Below, piece by piece: positions 9,173 through 17,541 of a stretch of DNA of 64,000 nt (the stretch's first letter is position 1; the number at the start of each line of letters is the position of its first letter). Source of the DNA: Gammaproteobacteria bacterium (GTDB lineage: Bacteria > Pseudomonadota > Gammaproteobacteria > Berkiellales > Berkiellaceae). The position numbers and the translations under genes were made by a program. The stretch covers positions 1 to 64,000 of the forward strand of contig JACPOY010000028.1 in the NCBI GenBank assembly GCA_016191245.1. Direction: 5' to 3'. Under the pieces are notes generated by a model. That model did not search any database, was not told where the DNA came from, and saw only the letters and a program-made list of their open reading frames with translations.

Positions 9173-11167
9173 ATGAATAGCGGTGTAATAATCTATCAAG
9201 TCGCATTGGATGTCCCTTTGCGACGCTTGTTTGATTATTTACCAATCAAGAATGATACCAACATCTTACCAAAAGGCACTCGAGTGAAAGTGCCTTTTGG
9301 TCGGTCGCATCGTATTGGCATCATTATGGGGCAGCAAGCTCATTCTGCTTTCACTCCCGAACAATTAAAAGCCATCGACAGTGTTTGCGATAATGCGCCA
9401 TTATTCCCTGAAGAGTTATGTGAATTTATTGAAAAAACTGCACAATATTACCATCATCCCATCGGGGAAGTCGCTTTTACGGGCGTACCGCTTGCTATTC
9501 GACTTGGCAAACCTTGTGAATCGTTAACAAAAAATGACGAAACTATTTTTCCCAATGAGGCATTAACATTACATGCAGATCAACAAAATGCTGTTGATCT
9601 TATTTTGTCTAAGCAAGATGAGTTCGCACCATTTTTACTTGAAGGGATCACAGGTAGCGGAAAAACTGAAGTCTACTTACAAGTGGCGTCAGCCATTTTA
9701 CAAAGGCAAAAGCAAGTTCTTATTTTAGTGCCAGAAATATCTTTAACACCACAAACTCAAGAAAGATTTATTGCTAGATTTGGCGAAGTGACTTGTTTTC
9801 ATTCTCGTATGACTCCCAAACAACGCTTACAAGCATGGCTTAAAGTTCGTTATCAACAAACGCGCATTATTATCGGCACCCGTTCTGCTATATTTTTACC
9901 GTTTGCCAATTTAGGGCTTATTGTCATTGATGAAGAACATGATGCTTCATTTAAACAACAAGAAGGATTTCGCTATTTGGCGCGAGATGTGGCCGTTCTT
10001 CGTGCAAAAAGAATTCAATGCCCTATTATATTAGGTTCAGCTACGCCTTCATTTGAAACTATCCATAACGCTCAAACTGGCAAATATCATTGGTTACGCT
10101 TACCCGTGCGAGCAACCTCTGCGACGTTACCAGAGATGATATTAATGGATATTCGCCATAATAAGCTCGAGGCAGGTTTAAGCAATGCGCTCATTAAAGA
10201 AATAGAAGACAGTCTGAAAAAAAATCAGCAAGTATTGTTATTTATTAATAGACGGGGATTTTCACCTACTTTTATGTGCTATGGCTGCGGATGGTTGGCC
10301 GAGTGTGAACGCTGTGACTGTCGTTTAACCTTTCATTACAAAAAACAAATGTTAATCTGTCATCATTGCCTACATCAAAGACCAGAGCCAAATGAATGCC
10401 CCAAGTGCCAAGCAACAGAGTTACATCCCGTTGGGCAAGGCACCGAACGATTAGAAAGCTTTCTACAGATAAGATTTCCTGATGTTTCGATGGCTCGCAT
10501 TGATAGTGATTCAACAAGAAAAAAAGGTTCGCTTGAAGAACTTCTTGAAAAAGCAAAGAGCAAAGAGGCTCAGCTTTTAATTGGGACGCAAATGTTAGCC
10601 AAAGGCCATCACTTTCCACATCTTGGCATGGTTGCAATTGTTGATGCTGATGGTGGATTATTCAGTGTCGACTTTCGAAGTATTGAGCGCATGGCGCAAT
10701 TGATTATACAAGTGGCAGGACGCGCAGGGCGTGTTCATGAAGCAGGACGCGTGATTATTCAAACTTTTCATCCTGATGAACCCTTGTTACAACATATTTT
10801 GCATCAAGATTATGCCGAACTAGCAAAAGAGCTATTAGTCGAGAGACAACGTTCTGCCTTACCCCCTTTTTCTCATTTAGCACTCATTCGTGCATCAGCT
10901 AACAATCCACATTTACCTGAAACTTTATTAAAAGAAGTGCAACAAGCCCTGCAGAGCACATCTCAAGGACAAGTCAGTATCTTAGGCCCAGTCCCTGCCC
11001 CCATGTTAAAACGCCAAGGCCAATATCGTTATCAATTACTCGTTCAGGCCCGTGAGCGCAAACCCCTACATCAATTATTGCATTACTCCACCATTTTTTT
11101 AGAAAAATCAAAATTAGGCAAAAAAGTACGCTGGTCCTTAGATGTGGATCCGATTGAAATGTTTTAA
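9173..11167 (+). CDS. priA: Primosomal protein N' (replication restart helicase)
   Basis: PriA is the 3'-5' helicase that reloads the replisome at stalled forks. In the 664-aa protein, the N-terminal DNA-binding domain (ALDVPLRRLFDYLP) is followed by Walker A GITGSGKTE (Lys164), the DEEH box (Asp253), a cysteine-rich zinc insert (CYGCGWLAECERCDCRL ... CHHC ... CPKC) and motif VI QVAGRAGR. It is shorter than the E. coli protein (732 aa) but looks complete. The last codons (DVDPIEMF, stop) are copied twice downstream at 11792-11818 and 13408-13434. In enterics priA lies close to ftsN-hslVU; here about 2.3 kb has been inserted between them. Confidence 0.95.
   Translation: MNSGVIIYQVALDVPLRRLFDYLPIKNDTNILPKGTRVKVPFGRSHRIGIIMGQQAHSAFTPEQLKAIDSVCDNAPLFPEELCEFIEKTAQYYHHPIGEVAFTGVPLAIRLGKPCESLTKNDETIFPNEALTLHADQQNAVDLILSKQDEFAPFLLEGITGSGKTEVYLQVASAILQRQKQVLILVPEISLTPQTQERFIARFGEVTCFHSRMTPKQRLQAWLKVRYQQTRIIIGTRSAIFLPFANLGLIVIDEEHDASFKQQEGFRYLARDVAVLRAKRIQCPIILGSATPSFETIHNAQTGKYHWLRLPVRATSATLPEMILMDIRHNKLEAGLSNALIKEIEDSLKKNQQVLLFINRRGFSPTFMCYGCGWLAECERCDCRLTFHYKKQMLICHHCLHQRPEPNECPKCQATELHPVGQGTERLESFLQIRFPDVSMARIDSDSTRKKGSLEELLEKAKSKEAQLLIGTQMLAKGHHFPHLGMVAIVDADGGLFSVDFRSIERMAQLIIQVAGRAGRVHEAGRVIIQTFHPDEPLLQHILHQDYAELAKELLVERQRSALPPFSHLALIRASANNPHLPETLLKEVQQALQSTSQGQVSILGPVPAPMLKRQGQYRYQLLVQARERKPLHQLLHYSTIFLEKSKLGKKVRWSLDVDPIEMF
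11140..11166 (+). repeat. priA 3'-end att-like repeat, copy 1
   Basis: The last 27 bp of priA, starting AGATGTGGATCCGATTGAAA. An identical copy lies at 13408-13434 and a copy with one mismatch at 11792-11818, all in the same orientation. The outer pair brackets the whole insertion between priA and ftsN, like attL/attR of an element integrated at a gene 3' end. Confidence 0.8.
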
Positions 11168-11396
11168 GTATTTATAAATTACATTTCTTGTTAGTAGCGT
11201 TTTAAAACACTAAGACCCTCACCCTAACCCTCTCCCGCGAAGCGGTAGAGGGAACAAGATCATTCTTTCTTGGCAAGCGAAGCGAATCCATTCCCCTCTA
11301 CCGTTCCAGGAGAGGGGGCCGCTTTTAGCGGTGGGTGAGGGAATTTTTTGGTATGGATTCAGCAAAAAGGAATTCTTACAAGCTCCCTTTGACAGG

Positions 11397-11644
11397 CTGA
11401 GGAATCGACACATAATTTAAAAGGTTTTTCTTATCCCCTCTCCCCTTGCGGGAGAGGGTTAGGGTGAGGGGTCTATAAATCTGGGACAAATTTACGTCTT
11501 TTAACTATTAAGATTTTTTCCACTCCTCATCCCCGCCTTCTCCCGCAAGGGGAGAAGGGGTAAGAGCTTCGCAAGCTAAATCTAGTTCAAGCTAACATTA
11601 TAATTTTTAAGAAATTTTCTTCAAATTATGTGTCGATTCCTCAG
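11397..11644. mobile_element. MITE, 248 bp, 22-bp TIRs, 9-bp target duplication
   Basis: Bounded by perfect 22-bp terminal inverted repeats (11397-11418 and 11623-11644, beginning CTGAGGAATCGACACATAA). It is flanked on both sides by the 9-bp direct repeat TTTGACAGG (11388-11396 and 11645-11653). The uninterrupted target site is visible in repeat R2 at 13262-13270, where TTTGACAGG occurs once. It has no transposase gene. The interior carries the 36-bp REP-like core (11435-11470) and a second CTTCTCCCGCAAGGGGAGAAG palindrome. A second copy enters the window at 1-147. Confidence 0.92.
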
Positions 11645-11791
11645 TTTGACAGGGGGCGGCGAACGCAGTGAGCGGGGGATGTTATCCTTGATATTCAAAA
11701 CATCCCCCCGCTCGCAGACTCACGGCCCTCTATCAAAGAGGGCAATGCTTGCGCAAAGCGCAGGGGGATTTTTATCTTAAACTAGTTCATC

Positions 11792-11818
11792 AGATGTCGA
11801 TCCGATTGAAATGTTTTA
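11792..11818 (+). repeat. priA 3'-end att-like repeat, copy 2
   Basis: Differs from the end of priA at one position (C for G). It closes repeat R1 and abuts the stop codon of the minus-strand gene at 11820. Confidence 0.8.
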
Positions 11819-11819
11819 G

Positions 11820-12977
11820 TTAAAAATTTTTCTTTTTCATGTCTGTTGATGTTATTTTAACTTTCTCTTCGTCTGGTAAGGGAATATCAAGTTCAGGTTT
11901 TGCTACCTCGATTGTAGCTGCAATTGGTTTTTCTTGTTCTTTAGAGGAGCTTTTATTGTAAGCCTTTGCAAGCGCAGCTGCTCTTTTAGTTGCTACTTCT
12001 TTAACCTCCCCTTTCTTAACACCTAAGGCATTTATGTTATCTCCCATTTCAGCTAGCACTTCTCTTGGGCGTTCATATAATTGATAATTTCCGAAAGTCG
12101 TTTGTTCGGTATACATGTTTTGTTTAATCATTTCCGCTATTGGGCTTATCGCTTCATCCAATTTGGCATGCATGCTTGCAACATCATTGGCAATATTGAG
12201 GTATTCATCCATATTGACATCCGTTTTTAATAAAAGCTCATTATATTCCTTAAGCTTGGAATCCATTTCTACTATCAGTTTATTCAATTTAGGCACGAGA
12301 TCTTGAAAATCTATACTATGATAAGGGTTATTAATTTGAGATAATCCCTCAGTATGAGGAAGTGCTGCTTGCAATTGAGCAATATAAGCCATTAAAGAGC
12401 CTACATATCTCATTAATTCGTCTTTGGTCGCATATTTTATTGTTTGTTCTCGCATTTTATCTAATTCATGATTTAAAGACTCATCCTTTAACGATTCAAA
12501 TTTCATTAAAGTGAAATATCTTAAATCGCTTAAAGAACTGTCTATTTGTTGTAATCCTTTTGCTATTTTGCCTACAATTTCTAGATTTATCTGGTTCATC
12601 CGTTCAATTTTCTGATTTATTGTGCGTTCAGCAGCTTGCACGCGCTGATTTGCTCTCTCTTCAACGGCTTGAATCCGTATATCTACAATCTGCTTTTTTA
12701 TGCTTCTCTTCATAGAAGAAATCAATTCTATATTAGTCATATGTCTTTTTTTGCTTGAAGACAAAAATGAATCAGCGAGTGCTAAATTTTCTCTTGATTT
12801 TAATCTATGTAAACATTCTTGCAATTCTTCTAAATCAGCAGGTGTAAACGAGGCATCTTTTCGGTTAATTTCATTTTCAATTAATCTAAGACCTCTTTCA
12901 ACTTCAACGCGATCAACTTGTTCGGGTTTCATTTTTTTCAAATCATCAATATAACTTTTTGTTTCTATGTTTAACAT
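11820..12977 (-). CDS. Coiled-coil protein of unknown function carried between repeats
   Basis: 385 aa, almost wholly helical and charged. Strong coiled-coil character is visible around residues 85-150 (KKQIVDIRIQAVEERANQRVQ, ERTINQKIERMNQ) and again around 225-280. No membrane segment, signal peptide or enzyme motif is seen. The C-terminus is Lys/Glu-rich. A GGAG ribosome site sits before the ATG. The gene fills the space between repeat R1 (stop codon 1 bp from it) and repeat R2, so it appears to be cargo of the insertion that split priA from ftsN. No family recognised. Confidence 0.7.
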   Translation of the reverse strand: MLNIETKSYIDDLKKMKPEQVDRVEVERGLRLIENEINRKDASFTPADLEELQECLHRLKSRENLALADSFLSSSKKRHMTNIELISSMKRSIKKQIVDIRIQAVEERANQRVQAAERTINQKIERMNQINLEIVGKIAKGLQQIDSSLSDLRYFTLMKFESLKDESLNHELDKMREQTIKYATKDELMRYVGSLMAYIAQLQAALPHTEGLSQINNPYHSIDFQDLVPKLNKLIVEMDSKLKEYNELLLKTDVNMDEYLNIANDVASMHAKLDEAISPIAEMIKQNMYTEQTTFGNYQLYERPREVLAEMGDNINALGVKKGEVKEVATKRAAALAKAYNKSSSKEQEKPIAATIEVAKPELDIPLPDEEKVKITSTDMKKKNF

Positions 12978-13087
12978 AAGTTATCTCCAACTTTTATTGA
13001 TGATCATGAGACATCATAGTGCTAGATTTGGTTCAAAATACGCGTATATGCTAACAAACGGGAGAAATTTGCTACAGATTAATACCC

Positions 13088-13435
13088 CCCTCACCCTAAC
13101 CCTCTCCCGCGAAGCGGTAGAGGGGACAAGATCACTCTTTCTTGGTAAACGAAGCGAACCATTTTCCCTCTACCGTTCCACGGGAGAGGGGGCCGCTTTT
13201 AGCGGCGGGTGAGGGGATTTTTTGCTATGGATTCAGCAAAAAGGAATTCTTACAAGCCCCCTTTGACAGGGGGCGGCGAACGCAGTGAGCGGGGGATGTT
13301 ATCCTTGATATTCAAAACATCCACCCGCTCGCAGACTCACGGCCCCCTATCAAAGGGGGCAATGCTTGCGCAAAGCGCAGGGGGATTTTTATCAAAACTA
13401 GTTCATCAGATGTGGATCCGATTGAAATGTTTTAG
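13088..13435 (+). repeat. Composite repeat R2 (no MITE)
   Basis: Second copy of the repeat at 11216-11819, direct orientation, without the MITE. It shows the empty target TTTGACAGG at 13262-13270 and ends with the exact priA-tail copy. Together with 12978-13087 (only the promoter side of the minus-strand gene) it fills the non-coding space before ftsN. Reading frames inside it translate palindromes and are not considered genes. Confidence 0.85.
13408..13434 (+). repeat. priA 3'-end att-like repeat, copy 3
   Basis: All 27 bp are identical to the 3' end of priA (11140-11166). It lies 50 bp upstream of ftsN and probably marks the ancestral priA end next to ftsN. Confidence 0.8.
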
Positions 13436-13484
13436 AATACTGTTCAAAGAACAGTATCAATCTTACATATTTTAAGTTAAAAAA

Positions 13485-14243
13485 ATGACCAAAGATTACG
13501 CTAAAAGACGTCGTTCTCAACAATCGCTCACCTCGCGTAGACGATTTTCGCAAACAAGTGCACATCAAAGTACATCAATGATGCCTGCTTGGGCGTGGAT
13601 GAGTGTCGGTCTTATTTTAGGTTTGGGCTTATCTGGCATGCTTTATTGGAAATTGAATTCTCCTACCAAGCCACTACAAGCTGCTGTCTTGGATATTCAA
13701 GAAGAATCTCCCAGTCCTGAAGAAAAAACTGCTTCAAAACGCAAATCAACAAGCAAACCCAAACAATTGGCAGAAGCCAACGTAAAAGATAATAGCTCTC
13801 GCTTTGATTTTTATACCGTTTTACCCAATATGAATATTAACGGTCCCGATGTTGCCGATCCCAGTCTTGCTTCCACATCCACCCTCGATTTGGCACTATC
13901 GGCCCAAACTCCTCCCCCAGATACTTTGTCGCAAGATGTAGAAGCCCAAGAACAGGCTAAGCTTGAGGCAACGCCTTTCACTGAAAAGCTCCCCAAAACC
14001 CCCTTCGCTTATATCATTCAAGTAGGCTCTTTTCGATCGCTCGCTCAAGCAGAAGAATTAAAAGCACAGCTTGCTTTCTCAGGGTTTGAAGCAAGTATTC
14101 AAACTTTCAAAATGGGAGCTAAAGATACTCGATATCGCGTTTTTATTGGGCCCTTTGAAAGCAAAGATCAAGCTGATAGCCAACAATACAAGCTCGAACA
14201 AGCCCAATCGCTCCATAGTGTGGTAATGAAAATCGGAGTATAA
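13485..14243 (+). CDS. ftsN: FtsN-like cell-division protein with SPOR domain
   Basis: 252 aa with the FtsN layout: a short basic cytoplasmic N-terminus (KRRRSQQSLTSRRR), one membrane span at about residues 33-52 (AWAWMSVGLILGLGLSGMLY), a low-complexity periplasmic linker, and a C-terminal SPOR domain from about residue 178 (AYIIQVGSFRSLAQAEELKAQL ... YRVFIGPFESKDQA). SPOR domains bind denuded septal glycan; FtsN activates septal peptidoglycan synthesis. Position immediately upstream of hslVU, as in E. coli, supports the name. Confidence 0.88.
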   Translation: MTKDYAKRRRSQQSLTSRRRFSQTSAHQSTSMMPAWAWMSVGLILGLGLSGMLYWKLNSPTKPLQAAVLDIQEESPSPEEKTASKRKSTSKPKQLAEANVKDNSSRFDFYTVLPNMNINGPDVADPSLASTSTLDLALSAQTPPPDTLSQDVEAQEQAKLEATPFTEKLPKTPFAYIIQVGSFRSLAQAEELKAQLAFSGFEASIQTFKMGAKDTRYRVFIGPFESKDQADSQQYKLEQAQSLHSVVMKIGV

Positions 14244-14276
14244 TGTCAAGCTACTTACACTCATGAGGAGTTTACC

Positions 14277-14822
14277 TTGGAACAGTTCAGAGGCACGACC
14301 ATTGTCGTCGTCAGACGAGATGATAAAGTCGCTTTAGGAGGGGATGGCCAAGTTTCCCTTGGAAATACTATTTTAAAGGGTAACGCGAAAAAAGTACGCC
14401 GGCTTTTTAATAACCAAGTCATTGCCGGTTTTGCAGGCGGCACCGCCGATGCTTTTACCCTATTTGAGCGTTTTGAAAGTAAATTAGAAATGTATCAAGG
14501 GCATTTAGTCCGCGCTGCTGTTGAGCTCGCCAAAGATTGGCGACAAGATAAAATTTTACGAAGACTGGAAGCCATGTTGGCAGTAGCCGACAAAGAAGCA
14601 TCGCTTATTATTAGTGGTAATGGCGATGTTATTGAACCAGAAAAAGGGATCATTGCCATTGGTTCAGGTGGCGCTTTTGCACAATCTGCAGCAACAGCAT
14701 TAATTGAAAACACGCATTTAGATGCATATCACATTGTAGAAAAATCATTAAAAATTGCAGCTGATATCTGCGTTTATACAAACCACCATGTCACTATTGA
14801 AGAAATAAGCAAAACTGCCTAA
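14277..14822 (+). CDS. hslV: ATP-dependent protease subunit HslV
   Basis: 181-aa proteasome-like peptidase of the HslUV complex. The catalytic threonine follows the short propeptide MEQFRG ([19 protein letters not shown]). GNAKKVRRL and [18 protein letters not shown] are family blocks. The start codon is TTG: a strong GAGGAG ribosome site lies 7 nt upstream, and the MEQF start matches other HslV proteins. Followed 12 bp later by hslU, its ATPase partner. Confidence 0.96.
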   Translation: MEQFRGTTIVVVRRDDKVALGGDGQVSLGNTILKGNAKKVRRLFNNQVIAGFAGGTADAFTLFERFESKLEMYQGHLVRAAVELAKDWRQDKILRRLEAMLAVADKEASLIISGNGDVIEPEKGIIAIGSGGAFAQSAATALIENTHLDAYHIVEKSLKIAADICVYTNHHVTIEEISKTA

Positions 14823-14834
14823 AGAGAGAAGTAA

Positions 14835-16172
14835 ATGAGTACCGCTGTCATGACCCCTCGTGAAATTGTCCACGAACTTGATAAACATATTGTTGGACAA
14901 TCTGCTGCTAAACGCGCTGTCGCTATTGCACTTCGTAACCGCTATCGCCGCATGAAAGTTGATATTAGTTTACGCAATGAAATAACACCAAAAAACATTT
15001 TAATGATTGGTCCTACCGGCGTAGGTAAAACCGAAATCGCAAGACGACTTGCTAAGCTTGCTAATGCCCCATTCATCAAAGTCGAAGCAACTAAATTCAC
15101 CGAAGTTGGATATGTTGGACGCGATGTTGAATCAATCATTCGAGATCTGGCAGATATTTCCTATAAAATCACTCGTGAAGAAGCAATTCAAAAAGTTAAA
15201 GAAAGAGCACAAGAAGCAGCCTATGGGCGAATTCTAGATGTATTAATTCCAAAACCAGGTTTCAAATTTGCCCCACCAGATGAAAATATTTCTGACAATA
15301 GCGCAGCCAGAACTGCTTTTAAAGATAAATTACTGGCAGGAAAACTTGACGAACAAGAAATTGAAATGGAAGTGGCTATTCCTTCTGTGGGTGTTGAAAT
15401 CATGGCTCCTCCTGGCATGGAAGAAATGACCAATCAATTGCAGGGCATGTTCCAAAATCTATCGGGAAGTCGAACTAAAACACGTAAAATGCGCGTAAAA
15501 GAAGCGCTAAAAATTGTTCAAGAAGAAGAAGCTGCAAAACTTGTTAATGACGAAGACATTAAAAGCAAAGCTGTAGAAAAGATGGAGCAACATGGTATTG
15601 TCTTTTTAGATGAAATAGATAAAGTCACCCAGCGTGGTAGCCAAAGTGGACCGGATGTCTCACGTGAAGGCGTGCAACGTGATCTGTTGCCGCTTGTTGA
15701 AGGCTGCACGGTGTCAACAAAATATGGCATGGTAAAAACTGATCATATTTTGTTTATAGCAAGTGGCGCTTTCCACATGTCCAAACCTTCAGATTTAATA
15801 CCAGAACTCCAGGGACGATTACCCATTCGAGTTGAATTGAATGCACTGAAAACAGAAGATTTAGTGAGAATTTTAACCGAGCCCAGCGCTTCATTAACAG
15901 AACAGTATAGGGCCTTGTTAGCAACAGAAGATGTGACGATTACCTTTGAACAAGATGGCATTCAACGTATTGCGGAGCTTGCTGCTGAAGTAAATGAAAG
16001 AACTGAAAATATCGGTGCCAGACGTTTGCATACTATAATGGAGCGTTTGTTGGAAACAATTTCATTTGAAGCAAGTGAAAAGCAACAAGCTTATGTCATA
16101 GGAAGAGATTACGTCAATCAACAATTGGCCAATGTAGTTCAAGATCAAGACCTAAGCCGCTTTATTTTATAG
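14835..16172 (+). CDS. hslU: ATP-dependent protease ATPase subunit HslU
   Basis: 445-aa AAA+ unfoldase. Walker [10 protein letters not shown] (Lys65), the HslU signature [19 protein letters not shown], Walker [12 protein letters not shown], and sensor region [17 protein letters not shown] are present. The C-terminus DLSRFIL ends in the hydrophobic tail that docks into HslV. Cytoplasmic heat-shock protease; cotranscribed with hslV. Confidence 0.97.
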   Translation: MSTAVMTPREIVHELDKHIVGQSAAKRAVAIALRNRYRRMKVDISLRNEITPKNILMIGPTGVGKTEIARRLAKLANAPFIKVEATKFTEVGYVGRDVESIIRDLADISYKITREEAIQKVKERAQEAAYGRILDVLIPKPGFKFAPPDENISDNSAARTAFKDKLLAGKLDEQEIEMEVAIPSVGVEIMAPPGMEEMTNQLQGMFQNLSGSRTKTRKMRVKEALKIVQEEEAAKLVNDEDIKSKAVEKMEQHGIVFLDEIDKVTQRGSQSGPDVSREGVQRDLLPLVEGCTVSTKYGMVKTDHILFIASGAFHMSKPSDLIPELQGRLPIRVELNALKTEDLVRILTEPSASLTEQYRALLATEDVTITFEQDGIQRIAELAAEVNERTENIGARRLHTIMERLLETISFEASEKQQAYVIGRDYVNQQLANVVQDQDLSRFIL

Positions 16173-16182
16173 TGGATAAAAG

Positions 16183-16929
16183 ATGAAAGAAGACACCACC
16201 GATTTTGGGTTTACAAAAGTAAAAGTTGAAGAAAAACGCAAACTCGTGTCGCAGGTGTTTGATTCTGTAGCCGATAGTTACGACATTATGAATGATTTGA
16301 TGTCTCTTGGCGTTCATCGGCTATGGAAGCGTCATGCCATTGCTTTAGCGCAAGTACGTCCTAACATGCAAGTATTGGATTTAGCAGCAGGCACTGGTGA
16401 TTTATCTGCATTAATGGCCCCGTTAGTAACAAAATCCGGTCACATTACACTTTGCGATATTAATATGAGCATGTTACAGCATGCTCAAATGCGCCTTATT
16501 GATAAAGGGTTTGTTGAAAACATAAGCATTGTACAAGCCAATGCTGAGCATTTACCTTTTGAAGCAAATATTTTTGATCGCATCACGATTGGCTTTGGAC
16601 TGCGTAACGTCACTTTTAAAGACAAAGCAATTGCCAGTATGTATCGAGTGCTCAAACCTGGTGGTCGCATGACGATTTTAGAATTTTCGCATCCAACCAA
16701 TGCTGCTTTTTCAAAACTCTATGATACTTATTCTTTTCATATTTTACCTAAACTTGGCGAATGGGTAGCCAAAGATAGCGCAAGCTATCAATACTTAGCA
16801 GAGTCCATTCGTATGCATCCTAATCAAGAAACGCTCAAATCAATGATTTTAGATGCTGGGTTTGATAAATGTGATTATCATAATCTCACTGGAGGTATTG
16901 TTGCTATTCACCAAGGGGTAAAATATTAA
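16183..16929 (+). CDS. ubiE: Ubiquinone/menaquinone C-methyltransferase UbiE
   Basis: SAM-dependent methyltransferase of ubiquinone synthesis, 248 aa. Family signatures: [24 protein letters not shown] motif [13 protein letters not shown], and [14 protein letters not shown]. Its stop overlaps the ubiJ ATG by one base, so ubiE-ubiJ-ubiB form a translationally coupled operon as in E. coli. Confidence 0.97.
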   Translation: MKEDTTDFGFTKVKVEEKRKLVSQVFDSVADSYDIMNDLMSLGVHRLWKRHAIALAQVRPNMQVLDLAAGTGDLSALMAPLVTKSGHITLCDINMSMLQHAQMRLIDKGFVENISIVQANAEHLPFEANIFDRITIGFGLRNVTFKDKAIASMYRVLKPGGRMTILEFSHPTNAAFSKLYDTYSFHILPKLGEWVAKDSASYQYLAESIRMHPNQETLKSMILDAGFDKCDYHNLTGGIVAIHQGVKY

Positions 16930-17540
16930 TGACTCCTTTTACCACCCTTGCCCAATTTGCATTACCGCTTATTATCAAAGTCATGCAACATCTAGATGAG
17001 CAAAGTTTGCAACCTTTGAAAGCGCATATTCATAAAGTGATCTGCTTTCATATTGAACATATGGCTCCCTTATATTTTCAGATCGTCGAATCCGGGCTTC
17101 AGGTTGTAGATGAAAAACCACATCATGTTGATACCACATTTACAGGCCCCTTGAGCGCATTTATTGCAATGATTTTTACTGAGAAAAAAACCCATACTGG
17201 CCTGCATGTACGGGGTGACTTGGAATGCGCTAAAGCTTTATATGATTGCTGGCATCATTTGGATATTGATTGGGAAGGCCAGCTTGCCAATGTTGTAGGA
17301 GATAACTTTGCGCACCTGATGAGTCAAGGTCTACAAACCTCCAAAAAATGGGCAAACCAAACCTGGCAGGCAAGACAAGACGATTTAAGCGCTTATTTGC
17401 AAGATGAAAGCAATTTATTGCCCAGTAAAACTGAAGTAGAGACTTTTTTCCATGACGTTGATTTATTACGTAATGATGTAGAACGTTTTGAAGCAAGGCT
17501 CGATCTTTTGCTGTTGCAAACAAAGAACAAAGGGAAATGA
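16929..17540 (+). CDS. ubiJ: Ubiquinone biosynthesis accessory factor UbiJ
   Basis: 203 aa with an N-terminal SCP2-like lipid-binding fold (about residues 15-120) and a helical, charged C-terminus. UbiJ binds ubiquinone intermediates in the soluble Ubi complex. The call leans on position between ubiE and ubiB; the sequence itself is poorly conserved. Confidence 0.88.
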   Translation: MTPFTTLAQFALPLIIKVMQHLDEQSLQPLKAHIHKVICFHIEHMAPLYFQIVESGLQVVDEKPHHVDTTFTGPLSAFIAMIFTEKKTHTGLHVRGDLECAKALYDCWHHLDIDWEGQLANVVGDNFAHLMSQGLQTSKKWANQTWQARQDDLSAYLQDESNLLPSKTEVETFFHDVDLLRNDVERFEARLDLLLLQTKNKGK

Positions 17541-17541
17541 T

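Larger units (their letters stand above)
11216..11819 (+). repeat. Composite repeat R1 (interrupted by a MITE)
   Basis: Begins CCCTCACCCTAACCCTCTCC and ends with the priA-tail copy at 11792-11818. Without the MITE and its target duplication it is about 348 bp and matches R2 (13088-13435) almost throughout in the same orientation. It contains several palindromic modules: CCCTCTACCG/CGGTAGAGGG, GCCGCTTTTAGCGG, and GGGGG-ended inverted blocks around CTCGCAGACTCACGGCC. Confidence 0.85.

Noticed and set aside
10272..10637. 121-codon minus-strand frame inside priA
   Set aside because: Antisense shadow of the conserved zinc/helicase region of priA.
13088..13435. CRISPR-like or tandem-repeat array in the priA-ftsN gap
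   Set aside because: The repeats are two long dispersed copies with internal palindromes, not short regularly spaced units with unique spacers.
13209..13475. 88-codon open frame inside repeat R2
   Set aside because: It translates the palindromic repeat (TGGGERSERG-type peptide), which is non-coding in context; the copy in R1 is disrupted by the MITE.
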